Of a DNA stretch of 64,000 nucleotides, positions 1 through 11,845 are shown one piece after another. Origin of the DNA: Shinella curvata (GTDB taxonomy: Bacteria; Pseudomonadota; Alphaproteobacteria; Rhizobiales; Rhizobiaceae); NCBI RefSeq assembly GCF_022899935.1, contig NZ_JALJCJ010000007.1, positions 261,064 to 325,063 on the forward strand, written 5' to 3'. Within the stretch, counting starts at the first letter, position 1. Every line of letters starts with the position of its first letter. The position numbers were made by a program, and so were the translations under genes. The notes beneath the pieces were generated by a model. The model worked only from the letters and a program-made list of their open reading frames with translations. It was not told the DNA's origin and did not search any database.

Positions 1-2409
1 GAGCTTTCCGGTGGCTCTGGCGCGGACACGCTCATCGGCGGCGCGGGCAACGATATGATCTACGGCGGCGCAGGCGACGATACGCTGCGCGGAGATGCCG
101 GCAATGACACCCTGGATGGTGGCGAAGGCTCGGATACCTACCTAGTCGGAGCCGGATGGGGACAGGACACCATCTATAACGCCAGTTCGACGAATGCAGC
201 AGGCGAAACGGATGTGGTGGTTTTTGACGCAAGCATTGCAGCCACCGATATCATCGCACAGCGAGATGGCGACGACCTCGTTCTGGCGCATGTCAACGGC
301 GAGGATAAAATCACCATCTCCTCATGGTTCTCTGGCGAGCAATATCGGATTGACGAAGTTCGGTTCAACGATGGGACGGTATGGACTTCGGCAGCGTTGA
401 CGGCGACGGGAAATCTAGCGCCCGTAATCACTTCGGATGACGTGATCAGCGTTGCAGAAAACAGTACCGCCGTCGCCACGATTACCGCATCCGACGACGA
501 AACTGACACCGTCACCTTTTCGATTTCCGGCGGCGCGGATGCATCTCTTTTCGCCATCAACTCGAAGACGGGGGCGCTGTCGTTCAAGTCGGCTCCAGAC
601 TATGAGGCACCGAAGGACAGCGGCAGGAACAACGTCTACGACGTGACCGTCAAGGCGACGGATACCGGCGGACTTTTTGCCACACAGGCGCTCAAGGTCA
701 CGGTGACCAATGTCAACGAAGCTCCGACTATCACGTCTTCGGCGTCCGTAAGCGTTGCCGAGAACAAGACGGCGGTGACGACCGTCAAGGCGACCGATCC
801 GGAAAAGGGCACGCTGACCTATTTGATCTCTGGCGGAGCCGACAAGGCGCTATTCAATATCGACGCGAAGACGGGTGCCCTGTCGTTCAAGTCCGCCCCG
901 GATTTCGAGTCTGCCAAGGATGCAGGCAAGAACAACGTCTATGACGTGACCGTGGCTGCCAAGGATGCAGGCGGTATCAGCGTTACACAAGCGATCGCGA
1001 TCACCGTAACGGATGTCAACGAAGCGCCGATCATCACGTCTTCGGCATCCGTGAGTATTGCCGAGAACAAGACGGCGGTGACGACGGTCAAGGCGACCGA
1101 TCCGGAAAAGGGTACGCTGAGCTATTCGATCTCTGGCGGAGCCGACAAGGCGCTATTCAATATCGACGCAAAGACGGGGGCACTGTCGTTCAAGTCGGCC
1201 CCGGACTACGAGGCTACGAAGGATGCCGGCAAGAACAACGTTTATGACGTGACCGTGGCTGTCAAGGATGCAGGCGGTATCAGCGTTACGCAGGCGATCG
1301 CTATCACGGTGACCAATGTCAACGAAGCTCCGGTCATCACCACGTCGTCCTCGCTGAAGATAGCGGAGAACAAGACGGCGTTGACGACGCTGAAGGCGAC
1401 CGACCCGGAAAAGGGTGCCGTCACATGGGCGATCTCCGGCGGAGCAGACAAGGCGCTGTTCAAAGTCGATGCCAAGACGGGTGTGCTTTCCTTCATTAAG
1501 GCCCCGGACTTCGAGGCGAAGAAAGACGCCAACAAGGACGGAATCTATGACGTGACGGTCAAGGCGACGGATGCCGGCAAGCTGATTGACACACAGGCGC
1601 TGAAGGTCGCGGTGACCAATGTCAACGAAGCTCCGGTCATCACCACGTCGTCGTCGCTGAAGGTCGCGGAGAACAAGACGGCCGTGACGACGCTGAAGGC
1701 GACCGACCCGGAAAAGGGTGCCGTCGCATGGGCGATCTCCGGCGGAGCCGACAAGGCGCTGTTCAAGGTGGACACGAAGACGGGAGCCCTGTCGTTCAAG
1801 TCGGCCCCAGATTACGAGGCTGCCAAGGATGCAGGCAAAAACAACGTCTACGACGTAACGGTCAGGGCGACCGATACTGGTAAGCTGATCGACACGCAGG
1901 TGCTGAAGATCACCGTCACCGACGTTAAGGGTGAGGCTTTGAAGGCCGCGCCGAAGGGCGGCACGCTCGTAGGCACGGCCGAGGCCGATACGCTAACCGG
2001 CGGGGCTGGCAACGACGTTCTGAAAGGCCTGGCCGGCAACGATAAGCTATATGGCGCGGGCAGTGCGGACGACCTTTACGGCGGCACGGGTAAGGACATC
2101 TTCATCTTCAAGTCGGTGACGGACTCGACTGTTGCAGCTTCTGGCCGAGATACGATCTTCGACTTCGACGGTGCAGGCGGCGACCGGATCGATCTTTCCG
2201 GCATTGATGCCAAGGTTTCCACGACAAAGGACGATGCCTTCACGTTCATCGATACGAAAGCCTTTTCGAAGAAGGCCGGAGAACTTCGCTACGACAAAGC
2301 GAAATCTGACACCTACATCTACGGAGACACGAACGGCGACGGCCAGGCCGACTTCACCATTCACCTTGATGACGCCCTCACCCTCTCTAAGGGTTATTTC
2401 CTGCTGTAG
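1..2409 (+). CDS. RTX/cadherin-repeat secreted Ca2+-binding protein (5'-truncated by window)
   Basis: The frame is already open at base 1, so the start lies outside the window. The 802 residues seen carry, in order: glycine-rich RTX nonapeptides (about 4-40), a spacer with a WGQDTI motif, five cadherin-like repeats of exactly 101 residues (138-642) with DPEKG-type acidic Ca2+ motifs, a second short RTX block (about 653-702), and a serralysin-like C-terminal module ending in GYFLL. That hydrophobic tail is the usual shape of an uncleaved type I secretion signal. From family knowledge, such proteins leave through an ABC/MFP/TolC exporter, fold on binding Ca2+ outside the cell, and often act as adhesins or matrix proteins. 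No exporter genes lie in the window. No enzymatic domain is visible in the part seen, but one could lie upstream. A hairpin terminator follows at 2468. Confidence 0.9.
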   Translation, partial: ELSGGSGADTLIGGAGNDMIYGGAGDDTLRGDAGNDTLDGGEGSDTYLVGAGWGQDTIYNASSTNAAGETDVVVFDASIAATDIIAQRDGDDLVLAHVNGEDKITISSWFSGEQYRIDEVRFNDGTVWTSAALTATGNLAPVITSDDVISVAENSTAVATITASDDETDTVTFSISGGADASLFAINSKTGALSFKSAPDYEAPKDSGRNNVYDVTVKATDTGGLFATQALKVTVTNVNEAPTITSSASVSVAENKTAVTTVKATDPEKGTLTYLISGGADKALFNIDAKTGALSFKSAPDFESAKDAGKNNVYDVTVAAKDAGGISVTQAIAITVTDVNEAPIITSSASVSIAENKTAVTTVKATDPEKGTLSYSISGGADKALFNIDAKTGALSFKSAPDYEATKDAGKNNVYDVTVAVKDAGGISVTQAIAITVTNVNEAPVITTSSSLKIAENKTALTTLKATDPEKGAVTWAISGGADKALFKVDAKTGVLSFIKAPDFEAKKDANKDGIYDVTVKATDAGKLIDTQALKVAVTNVNEAPVITTSSSLKVAENKTAVTTLKATDPEKGAVAWAISGGADKALFKVDTKTGALSFKSAPDYEAAKDAGKNNVYDVTVRATDTGKLIDTQVLKITVTDVKGEALKAAPKGGTLVGTAEADTLTGGAGNDVLKGLAGNDKLYGAGSADDLYGGTGKDIFIFKSVTDSTVAASGRDTIFDFDGAGGDRIDLSGIDAKVSTTKDDAFTFIDTKAFSKKAGELRYDKAKSDTYIYGDTNGDGQADFTIHLDDALTLSKGYFLL
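412..1926 (+). repeat. Five tandem 303-bp cadherin-repeat units
   Basis: Units begin at 412, 715, 1018, 1321 and 1624, each exactly 303 bp with no indels, and encode 101-residue cadherin-like domains opening with N(E/L)AP. Neighbouring copies are most alike (units 2 and 3; units 4 and 5), which suggests duplication or gene conversion. The array is inside a coding gene and is not CRISPR. Confidence 0.9.
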
Positions 2410-2467
2410 CAGCGGACGGCTTCACGGTATTCGGAACCGGCGCTAGCAGCTCCGGTTCTTCTTGCCC

Positions 2468-2496
2468 AATCCCGCGCCGGCGGAGCGGGATTTTAA
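2468..2496 (+). terminator. Rho-independent terminator of the RTX/cadherin gene
   Basis: AATCCCGC at 2468-2475 pairs with GCGGGATT at 2485-2492 around a 9-nt loop and is followed by further T residues. It lies about 60 nt after the stop codon at 2409. Confidence 0.65.
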
Positions 2497-2592
2497 TGAT
2501 ACGGACGGTTTGGCCCCTTCCGTACAAGTATCGAACATACCTCAAAAAGACCGCCGGAGGGTTGCAGCCCGTTGATGGCGGTACTTTTCTGG

Positions 2593-2631
2593 TCATGCGT
2601 CGGCGCGCATCGGATGAGCGCCGACGCATGA
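2593..2631. repeat. 14-bp perfect palindrome in the 2410-2861 intergenic gap
   Basis: TCATGCGTCGGCGC (2593-2606) is perfectly inverted at 2618-2631 with an 11-nt spacer. No T-run follows, so it is not a classical terminator; it may be a REP-like element or a protein-binding palindrome. The rest of 2410-2861 holds the RTX terminator (2468) and a weak tRNA-like repeat (2733); I see no gene in it. Confidence 0.6.
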
Positions 2632-2732
2632 CGAAGCGGTGAGCGAATCACCCTGATATTCGATGGTTGACAGCCCGATGGAAGAGCCATACCCACACTC
2701 CTACTCGAATTACGCAAGGTTTTGATATAAAA

Positions 2733-2766
2733 TCAATGACTTAGTTGTGGCGAAGAGAGGGGGCTT
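2733..2766. repeat. Possible worn attachment site (imperfect copy of the tRNA-Ser 3' flank)
   Basis: This stretch resembles 4209-4245, which spans the region just past and inside the 3' end of tRNA-Ser. TCAAT, CTTA, TTGTGGCG and AGAG match in order: about 27 of 34 aligned bases, with one 3-base gap. The two copies bracket the integrase remnant, as attL and attR of a tRNA-integrating element would. The match is imperfect and was found by eye, so chance similarity is possible. Confidence 0.3.
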
Positions 2767-2861
2767 TATGAGAAATCCTTCGGAACCCGCTGGAAATCCC
2801 GAAGGCGCTGGAGAATAGGCGTCTTTCTTAATGGGCCGAGTGGTACACAAAGGTGGTAGAC

Positions 2862-3616
2862 ATGGTTCTCTTAATGTCGCGTCCATCCAAGCATCCCAAG
2901 ACAGGTATCTTTCAGTTCCGAAAGCGCGTCCCAGATGCTCTCCAGCTCTCGTCGGCAAGGTTGAGGAGAAAGTCAGCCTAGGCACCCGCGACCCTGCCGC
3001 GGCGAAGATCCCGCATGCGCAAGTACTGGAGGAAGTCGAGGAGCGGTGGCGGCTGTTGCGCGCGGGAGTGCAGAGCCTGAACGAAAAGTAGGCGGCTGCG
3101 ATCGGTGGCGAGACATACAGGAGCCTTGTCGCACAACATCAGGACAATCCGTCCAGAATGCCGCTCTCGATGCTCCTGCTCGACCAAGCGCGACACCAGC
3201 CGAAGAAGGTGCAGATCATACTGCTGGGGAGCGATACTGAGAAAACCCGGCAGGTACTCCAGACGATGTTGGAACGCAGCGACGAGCGAATGCGGACGTT
3301 CGCCGACGACTTCCTGTCAGGCAAGGGACTACGCATTGACGAGCCGAGCATGAAGATAGTGCTGGCACGCGTGACACAGGCCGCAATTCAGGCGCGGGAG
3401 CATATCTGGAAGATGGCTGGCGGCGACTACAGCCCTGATCCAAACGCGAACCGTTTCCCGCATTTTGATATGCCGCATCAACTGCAATCTAAGCCAGCAC
3501 GAATCGACTCGGATTCGAAGTTGCATCTGGTTCAAGTTTTCGAGGGATATGCGAAGGAAAAGTCGATCTACCCGACGACATAGTGGAAGGCGCTCATCGA
3601 AAAAATCGCTGCTTAG
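2862..3616 (+). pseudogene. Decayed tyrosine-type site-specific integrase (N-terminal part)
   Basis: The first frame starts with ATG at 2862 and encodes MSRPSKHPKTG..FRKRVPDAL (the second Met is at 2874), the typical opening of integrases with a DUF6538 N-terminal domain. The homology then moves to the next frame near 2940-2950 (ALVGKVEEKVSLGTRDP.., LEEVEERW..LRAG). That frame is interrupted by TAG at 3089-3091, 3581-3583 and 3614-3616. It ends where the core-binding region would begin (VFEGYAKEKSI). No catalytic domain with the Arg-His-Arg-Tyr residues follows. The gene is therefore both frameshifted and truncated and should be inactive. It points toward tRNA-Ser at 4227-4316, the usual place for an integrase of a tRNA-inserted element. 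The N-terminal family match is fairly sure; the exact frameshift position is not. Confidence 0.75.
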
Positions 3617-3830
3617 GTTCCGGATTGGGGAGAGGATGGCATCGAATTATCCGCGGTGCTGCACTCCTACTCAGCCGCGTCGTTGCCGTGCCGGTCCACG
3701 TTGCCGAAATCGTCTGGCGGTCGTCGTCGTCCGGTGTGCTGCCGTCGACTGCTGCGACTTCGACGCCGACAATTCCGATACCTCCGGAAACGCCCGCCGG
3801 CTGTAGATTGTCATAGCGGGGGAGGCATCT

Positions 3831-4058
3831 ATGGCGGCGGGGGCTGCGCTCGATCTCCGCCCGATCGTTGCCGGAAACACTGGCCCGATCGTGTCGTTCT
3901 TGCTGTTCGGCTCGCTTCCTATCGGCGCGACCTTCGATTCGGACACCGGTCGGATCGGCGACAAGGTGTTGAAGGCCTGAACGTATCACGTGTGGGTGTC
4001 GGCGGGAGATTCAACCGAAGCGGCGGTGACGGCGGGCGTGACCATCGTTGTGAGCTGA
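3831..4058 (+). pseudogene. Fragment of an Ig-like surface-protein repeat with an internal stop
   Basis: Reading from ATG 3831 gives GSLPIGATFDSDTGRIGDK, then TGA at 3978-3980, then in the same frame TYHVWVSAGDSTEAAVTAG ending at TGA 4056-4058. This order (GSLPxGxTF..TG.I.G....A.TY.V.VSA.DS....A.VTI) is that of putative-Ig/He_PIG-type domains found in phage structural and surface proteins. The in-frame stop and missing flanks mark it as a remnant. The preceding stretch 3617-3830 holds nothing I can identify. Confidence 0.4.
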
Positions 4059-4226
4059 TGATACGGAAACCGGGACCGACTGTCTCCGGCGAGGCATTCA
4101 AATTGTTGACACCTCAGAACGGGCGTCGTACCAAACTTCTCGTTTGAAACCGTGGCCCACATGAGCGGTACACAGGGCTAATATTCTGCCCATAAAGATA
4201 CTTAATTTTCAATAGCTTATGGTTTG

Positions 4227-4316
4227 TGGCGGAGAGGGTGGGATTCGAACCCACGATACGGTTGCCCGTATGCCGCATTTCGAGTGCGGTGCTTTCGACC
4301 ACTCAGCCACCTCTCC
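4227..4316 (-). tRNA. tRNA-Ser (anticodon CGA)
   Basis: The reverse strand folds as a class II tRNA. A 7-bp acceptor stem (GGAGAGG with CCTCTCC) is followed by G and an encoded CCA (4229-4227). The anticodon loop is CTCGAAA, giving anticodon CGA (codon UCG). There is a long variable arm with stem ATACGG/CCGTAT, and a GGTTCGAATCC T-arm. The 90-nt length fits tRNA-Ser. Its 3' end faces the decayed integrase at 2862-3616. Confidence 0.96.
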
Positions 4317-4351
4317 GCTTAACTGGTCGGCGCTTGTGCAGCGCGGGGCGG

Positions 4352-4380
4352 TACATAGCGGGTGTCGGGCGGGGGCGCAA
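4352..4380 (-). promoter_or_regulatory. Predicted promoter of tRNA-Ser
   Basis: On the minus strand, TTGCGC (4380-4375) and TATGTA (4357-4352) are separated by 17 nt. The -10 box lies 36 nt before the mature tRNA 5' end. Confidence 0.5.
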
Positions 4381-4432
4381 GGGGGCGAAGGGCGAGAAAA
4401 TTCATCTCTTTGTCATGGTGACGGGAAATCCC

Positions 4433-4461
4433 TTGACAGTTTCCGGCGGCTCACCTATTGC
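4433..4461 (+). promoter_or_regulatory. Predicted promoter of rplU-rpmA
   Basis: CTTGACA (TTGACA at 4433-4438), a 17-nt spacer and TATTGC at 4456-4461 fit the alphaproteobacterial sigma-70 pattern. The start of transcription would leave a leader of about 190 nt before rplU. It contains short inverted segments (GCCTTGCCC, GGGACAAAG..GCC) and may be structured. The 4317-4656 gap otherwise holds only the divergent tRNA promoter. Confidence 0.6.
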
Positions 4462-4656
4462 GCAAGGTGCAGTGGCATAGGTCTCACTTGTGCCGCTACG
4501 AAGGTTCTTTGCGCTTTCGGCCTTGGATTTCAAGCGCCGCCTGCCTGGACCTCCTTGAGCCGGCGATGCGCCAATGCATCGTCATTCCCGCGACTGATAA
4601 AAAGACGGCCTTGCCCTTTGGGACAAAGAGCCGGCACGAACATGAAAGGATATAAA

Positions 4657-5025
4657 ATGTTCGCAGTCATCAAGACCGGCGGTAAGCAGTACCGCGTGGC
4701 CGCCAACGACGTTCTGACGATTGAAAAGCTGTCGGGCGACGCTGGTGCGAAGATCGAATTCACCGAAGTGCTGATGGTCGGCGTTGGCGCCGATGCAACG
4801 ATCGGCGCGCCCTTCGTCGAAGGCGCCGTCGTCACCGCAGAAGTCGTCGAGCATGGCCGCGCCAAGAAGGTTATCGCCTTCAAGAAGCGCCGTCGCCAGA
4901 ACTCGAAGCGTTCGCGCGGTCATCGTCAGCACAACACGACTGTCCGCATCATCGACATCGCTGGCGCCGGCAAGGCCAAGAAGGCTTCCAAGAAGTCTGA
5001 CGCCGCCGAAGCCGCAGCCGAATAA
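4657..5025 (+). CDS. rplU: 50S ribosomal protein L21
   Basis: The 122-residue protein begins [14 protein letters not shown], the classic L21 opening, and retains the basic rRNA-binding stretch [16 protein letters not shown] (about 77-92). L21 binds 23S rRNA domain V and is an early assembly protein of the large subunit. A lysine/alanine-rich tail of about 18 residues goes beyond the usual 103-residue length; such tails are common in alphaproteobacteria. I chose ATG 4657 because AAAGGA lies just upstream and homology starts there; the longer open frame upstream would read through the tRNA. rpmA follows after 25 nt, forming the standard L21-L27 operon. Confidence 0.98.
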   Translation: MFAVIKTGGKQYRVAANDVLTIEKLSGDAGAKIEFTEVLMVGVGADATIGAPFVEGAVVTAEVVEHGRAKKVIAFKKRRRQNSKRSRGHRQHNTTVRIIDIAGAGKAKKASKKSDAAEAAAE

Positions 5026-5050
5026 TCCGGACAGGTAAAGGAGAACTCCC

Positions 5051-5320
5051 ATGGCACACAAAAAAGCTGGCGGCTCCTCGCGCAACGGTCGCGATTCCCA
5101 GTCCAAGCGCCTCGGCGTGAAGAAGTTCGGCGGCGAAGCCGTCCTCGCAGGCAACATCATCGTCCGTCAGCGCGGCACGCAGTGGCATCCCGGTGCCAAT
5201 GTCGGCCTCGGCAAGGATCACACGATCTTCGCTCTGACAGCTGGCAATGTGAATTTCCGTACGAAGGCCAACGGTCGCATTTACGTGTCTGTAGCCCCGA
5301 AAGCGGAAGCAGCGGAATAA
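5051..5320 (+). CDS. rpmA: 50S ribosomal protein L27
   Basis: The 89-residue protein starts [16 protein letters not shown], the canonical L27 N-terminus that reaches the peptidyl-transferase centre, and contains the conserved block [14 protein letters not shown]27 helps position tRNA substrates on the large subunit. AAAGGAG lies 8 nt before the start. The N-terminus begins directly with MAHKK, without the cleavable extension seen in Firmicutes. Two hairpins follow (5325-5371 and 5391-5429). Confidence 0.98.
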   Translation: MAHKKAGGSSRNGRDSQSKRLGVKKFGGEAVLAGNIIVRQRGTQWHPGANVGLGKDHTIFALTAGNVNFRTKANGRIYVSVAPKAEAAE

Positions 5321-5324
5321 GCCG

Positions 5325-5429
5325 GTAGCGCTCTAAAACAGCCGGCGTCTCATCGACCCGGCTGGCGCTACAGGTTTCAGGCCTGAAGAAGAAAAAGGGA
5401 GATGAGGCAAGACCTTATCTCCCTTTTTC
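5325..5429 (+). terminator. Double hairpin terminating rplU-rpmA
   Basis: The first hairpin pairs GTAGCGC (5325) with GCGCTAC (to 5371), with an inner AGCCGG/CCGGCT stem. The second is near-perfect: GAAAAAGGGAGAT (from 5391) against ATCTCCCTTTTTC (to 5429), with a terminal T-run. The second also lies directly upstream of the acetyltransferase start, so read-through expression of that gene may be damped. Confidence 0.8.
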
Positions 5430-5446
5430 GTTCTGGAGGACTGAAC

Positions 5447-6079
5447 ATGCAAACCGAGTTGTTGCGGGAAGACCAATCAAGGTCTCCCCAGGAAAGGCTG
5501 AGGCCTGACCGGTCGAGGACCGATTGCCCGATCTTACTGTCGCCGCGGCTCGTCATGAGAGCCCCGCACGAAGACGACATCGACGCCCTTGCCCATCTCG
5601 CCAACAACGCCAATATCGCCAACATGGTCGCCCGCATGCCGCACCCCTATACGGTTGCGGATGCCGCTGATTTCGTGCGACGCACACGCGCCGGCGCGAT
5701 TGGCAAGTGCGTCTATGCCATTACGAAAGCCGACAACGGCGCCTTCCTCGGTTGCTGCGGCATCGAACCACACGAAGACGGACGCACCGTCGAACTCGGT
5801 TACTGGCTGGGCGAACCCTACTGGAACCAGGGCTACGTCACGGAAGCAGCGCATGCGCTGATCGATATGGTCTTCCGCACCCGCGACGTCGACCAGATCG
5901 ATGCGCGCTGCCGGGTCATGAACATCCCCTCGCGGCGTGTCATCCAGAAGTGCGGCTTCCAGTTCCAGGCGACCGGCATGGTGCAGAGCCTTGCCGTCGG
6001 CGGCATGGTGCCCGTCGAATGGTACAGGCTCGACCGCAAGACCTGGGTCTCGCTGAAGAGCTGGGGGGGCATGCGATGA
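5447..6079 (+). CDS. GNAT-family N-acetyltransferase (RimJ/RimL type)
   Basis: The 210-residue protein carries a GNAT fold from about residue 33. The signature is SPRLVMRAP at the N-terminal strand and GYWLGEPYWNQGYVTEA, where QGY..EA corresponds to the acetyl-CoA pyrophosphate-binding loop. The substrate cannot be read from sequence; relatives acetylate ribosomal-protein N-termini or small molecules. I prefer ATG 5447 over the upstream in-frame ATG 5402 because GGAGGA sits 7 nt before it and 5402 lies inside the terminator hairpin. It overlaps the next acetyltransferase by ATGA, so the two are probably translated together. Confidence 0.88.
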   Translation: MQTELLREDQSRSPQERLRPDRSRTDCPILLSPRLVMRAPHEDDIDALAHLANNANIANMVARMPHPYTVADAADFVRRTRAGAIGKCVYAITKADNGAFLGCCGIEPHEDGRTVELGYWLGEPYWNQGYVTEAAHALIDMVFRTRDVDQIDARCRVMNIPSRRVIQKCGFQFQATGMVQSLAVGGMVPVEWYRLDRKTWVSLKSWGGMR

Positions 6080-6666
6080 ACGCCATGCAGACCCCCATCG
6101 AGCGGACGCATGTCACCGGTCCCGGCCCCTGCCCGACCATCACGACGGCCCGCCTGACGCTTCGTCCGCACCGCATGTCGGATGCGGATGCGATCGCCCA
6201 GTCGCTTGCCGATTTCCAGGTCTCGCGCATGCTGGCGCGTGTCCCCGCCCCGTATGACCGGCAGGATGCCACCGAATGGCTTTCGGTGATGACCACCGAC
6301 CTCAACGAGGGCTGGGCCTTCGCCATCACCGCGGATGACGACGTGCATATCGGCTGCGTTTCCTTCGAGAAGCGGCGCCAAGGCTGGGAAATCGGCTATT
6401 GGCTGAACCGCTTCTACTGGCGGCGCGGCTATATGAGCGAGGCGGTGCATGCGGCGACCGCGCGCTTCCTGATGCGCATGCCGGGCACGGAAATCCATTC
6501 CGGTGTCTTCGCCGACAACCTGGCCTCTCTTCGGGTGCAGGAAAAGGCGGGCTTCCGCATCACCGGCTGCAGCGACATCTTCAGCACCGCCCGCGGGGCA
6601 ATGGTGCCGCATATCGAAACGCTGCTGGCGCCGGGCGATTTCCACCCGGCCGTCCCGCGGCATTGA
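6076..6666 (+). CDS. Second GNAT-family N-acetyltransferase, translationally coupled
   Basis: The 196-residue protein opens its GNAT domain with TARLTLRPH (about 23-31) and has GYWLNRFYWRRGYMSEA as the acetyl-CoA loop, aligning with the same region of the preceding gene. The pair are paralogues by pattern: W..GYW, acidic N-terminal helix and NLASLRVQEKAGF near the C-terminus. The start ATG at 6076 overlaps the upstream TGA. Two adjacent GNAT genes after rplU-rpmA and before obg are a familiar rhizobial arrangement. The substrate is unknown. Confidence 0.88.
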   Translation: MNAMQTPIERTHVTGPGPCPTITTARLTLRPHRMSDADAIAQSLADFQVSRMLARVPAPYDRQDATEWLSVMTTDLNEGWAFAITADDDVHIGCVSFEKRRQGWEIGYWLNRFYWRRGYMSEAVHAATARFLMRMPGTEIHSGVFADNLASLRVQEKAGFRITGCSDIFSTARGAMVPHIETLLAPGDFHPAVPRH

Positions 6667-6698
6667 TATCGATCGGGGCGGAGAGATCCGCCCCGGTT

Positions 6699-8655
<1,957 letters not shown>

Positions 8656-8656
8656 G

Positions 8657-9818
8657 ATGACGAAGAACCGCAAACCGCTCGGAAAACACCGCCGGATTGT
8701 GATCAAGATCGGCTCGGCCCTGCTCGTGGACCGCGCCACGGGCCTCAAGAAAACCTGGCTCGATGCGATGTGCAAGGACATCGCCGCGCTGAAGGCCGGC
8801 GGCACGGATGTGCTCGTCGTCTCCTCCGGCGCCATCGCGCTCGGCCGCTCCGTGCTGAAGGTGCCCTCGGGCGCCTTGAAGCTCGAGGAAAGCCAGGCCG
8901 CGGCCGCTGTCGGTCAGATCGCGCTGGCGCGCGCCTGGTCGGAAAGCCTGTCGTCCGACGGTATCGTCGCCGGCCAGATCCTGTTGACGCTCGGCGATAC
9001 GGAAGAGCGCCGCCGCTATCTCAATGCGCGCGCGACGATCAACCAGCTTTTGAAGCTCGGCTCCGTGCCGATCATCAACGAGAACGATACGGTCGCAACG
9101 ACGGAAATCCGCTATGGCGACAACGATCGCCTCGCCGCCCGCGTTGCCACGATGACGGGGGCAGACCTGCTCGTGCTGCTCTCCGATATCGACGGCCTCT
9201 ATACGGCGCCGCCGCATCTCGACCCAAACGCACGTTTCCTCGAAACCATCGACGCCATCACGCCCGAGATCGAGGCGATGGCGGGTGGTGCGGCGTCGGA
9301 ACTGTCGCGCGGCGGCATGCGCACCAAGATCGATGCCGGCAAGATCGCGACGGGCGCAGGCTGCGCCATGATCATCGCCTCCGGCAAGGTCGATCATCCC
9401 CTGCGCGCCATCGAAGAGGGCGCACGCTCCTCGTGGTTTGCGCCTTCGGGCTCGCCCGTCACGGCACGCAAGACGTGGATTGCCGGGCAGTTGCAGCCGG
9501 CCGGTCGGCTGGAGATCGATGCCGGCGCGGAAACCGCGCTGAGTGCGGGAAAAAGCCTGCTGCCCGCTGGCGTGCGCGGCGTCTGGGGTACGTTCTCGCG
9601 CGGCGATACGGTTTCCATTTACGGCACGAATGGGCGCGAGATCGCCCGTGGCCTTGCGGGCTACGATGCGGATGAAGCCAGGCTGATCGTCGGCAAGAAA
9701 TCCGCTGATATCGCCGAAATCCTCGGCTATGCCGGCCGCGCCGCGATGGTGCACAGGGACGACCTCGTGGTAACCGGCCTTGCCGCATCCACCGCGGAGG
9801 CGGGAAAGGACGTGAGCC

Positions 9819-9826
<8 letters not shown>
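8657..9826 (+). CDS. proB: Glutamate 5-kinase
   Basis: The 389-residue protein has an amino-acid kinase domain (KIGSALLVD at 17-25, [16 protein letters not shown] in the substrate loop) and a C-terminal PUA domain (from about 285, [10 protein letters not shown]), the full bacterial proB layout. It phosphorylates L-glutamate with ATP as the first step of proline synthesis and is usually inhibited by proline through the AAK-domain site. The long open frame extends upstream into obg, but ATG 8657 is where homology begins. It overlaps proA by 8 nt. Confidence 0.97.
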
Positions 9827-11096
<1,270 letters not shown>

Positions 11097-11097
11097 C

Positions 11098-11742
11098 GTG
11101 ACGGCAGACGCGGTTGAGACACGCTATCTGAGGATGCCGCATGTCGAGAAGGGCATGGCCGTCGGCCTGTTCGGCGGCTCGTTCAACCCGCCGCATCAGG
11201 GCCATGCGCTGGTTGCCGAAACCGCGCTGCGCCGCCTTGGCCTCGACCAGCTCTGGTGGATGGTGACGCCTGGCAACCCGCTGAAAGATCATAGGGAATT
11301 GGCACCGCTCGCCGAACGCATCCGTCTCAGCGAGGCGATTGCGCCAAGCCCTCGCGTCAAGGTCACAGCCTTCGAAAAGCGACTCGGCCAGAGCTATACG
11401 GCCAAGACCTTGGAGCGCGTGCAGGCCTTGAATCGTGGTGTGAACTTCGTCTGGATCATGGGCGCCGACAATCTGAAGACCTTCCACAAATGGCAGAACT
11501 GGCAGAAGATCGCCGGCACCTTCCCCATAGCCGTCATCGACCGGCCGGGCTCGACGCTCGCCTACCTCTCTTCGCGTATGGCAAAGACCTTCGACTATGC
11601 CCGCGTCGACGAGGAGGACGCGATGAGCCTGCCGGGCCGCCGGGCGCCCGCCTGGACCTTCATCCACGGACCGCGCTCGCCTCTCAGTTCCACGGCACTG
11701 CGCACACGCAAAATGCTAGAGAAAACCATCCATCAGAAGTGA
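11098..11742 (+). CDS. nadD: Nicotinate-nucleotide adenylyltransferase
   Basis: The protein carries GLFGGSFNPPHQGH, the nucleotidyl-transferase HxGH motif, a WMVTPGNPLK loop, and the C-terminal LSSTALR motif (ISSTxxR type). It joins nicotinate mononucleotide with ATP to make deamido-NAD. The start is uncertain. GTG 11098 begins one base after the proA stop and gives 214 residues (VTADAVETRYLRMPHVEKGM..); ATG 11134 gives 202 residues and has GAGG too close in front of it. I prefer GTG because it follows proA tightly. Both keep the whole catalytic domain. Confidence 0.93.
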   Translation: MTADAVETRYLRMPHVEKGMAVGLFGGSFNPPHQGHALVAETALRRLGLDQLWWMVTPGNPLKDHRELAPLAERIRLSEAIAPSPRVKVTAFEKRLGQSYTAKTLERVQALNRGVNFVWIMGADNLKTFHKWQNWQKIAGTFPIAVIDRPGSTLAYLSSRMAKTFDYARVDEEDAMSLPGRRAPAWTFIHGPRSPLSSTALRTRKMLEKTIHQK

Positions 11743-11845
11743 CGTCTTGAAAGTGGTAACCATTGGTGCCTACATTTAGTAGGTGCCGGGGACGACATAT
11801 ACCGGCACGAGACGTGCTTGACCTGTTTTACGGAAAGGAACGAAC

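Noticed and set aside
412-1926. CRISPR-like repeats
   Set aside because: The repeats are 303-bp coding units without spacers; no cas genes or CRISPR array occur in the window.
3629-3660. Similarity of GGGGAGAGGATGGCATCGAATT to the tRNA-Ser 3' end as an att copy
   Set aside because: The match breaks after the first dozen bases and lies in the integrase remnant frame; the repeat at 2733 is better placed.
4462-4656. Named ribosomal-protein leader RNA before rplU
   Set aside because: The leader is long and may fold, but I cannot match it to a known L21 leader family by eye.
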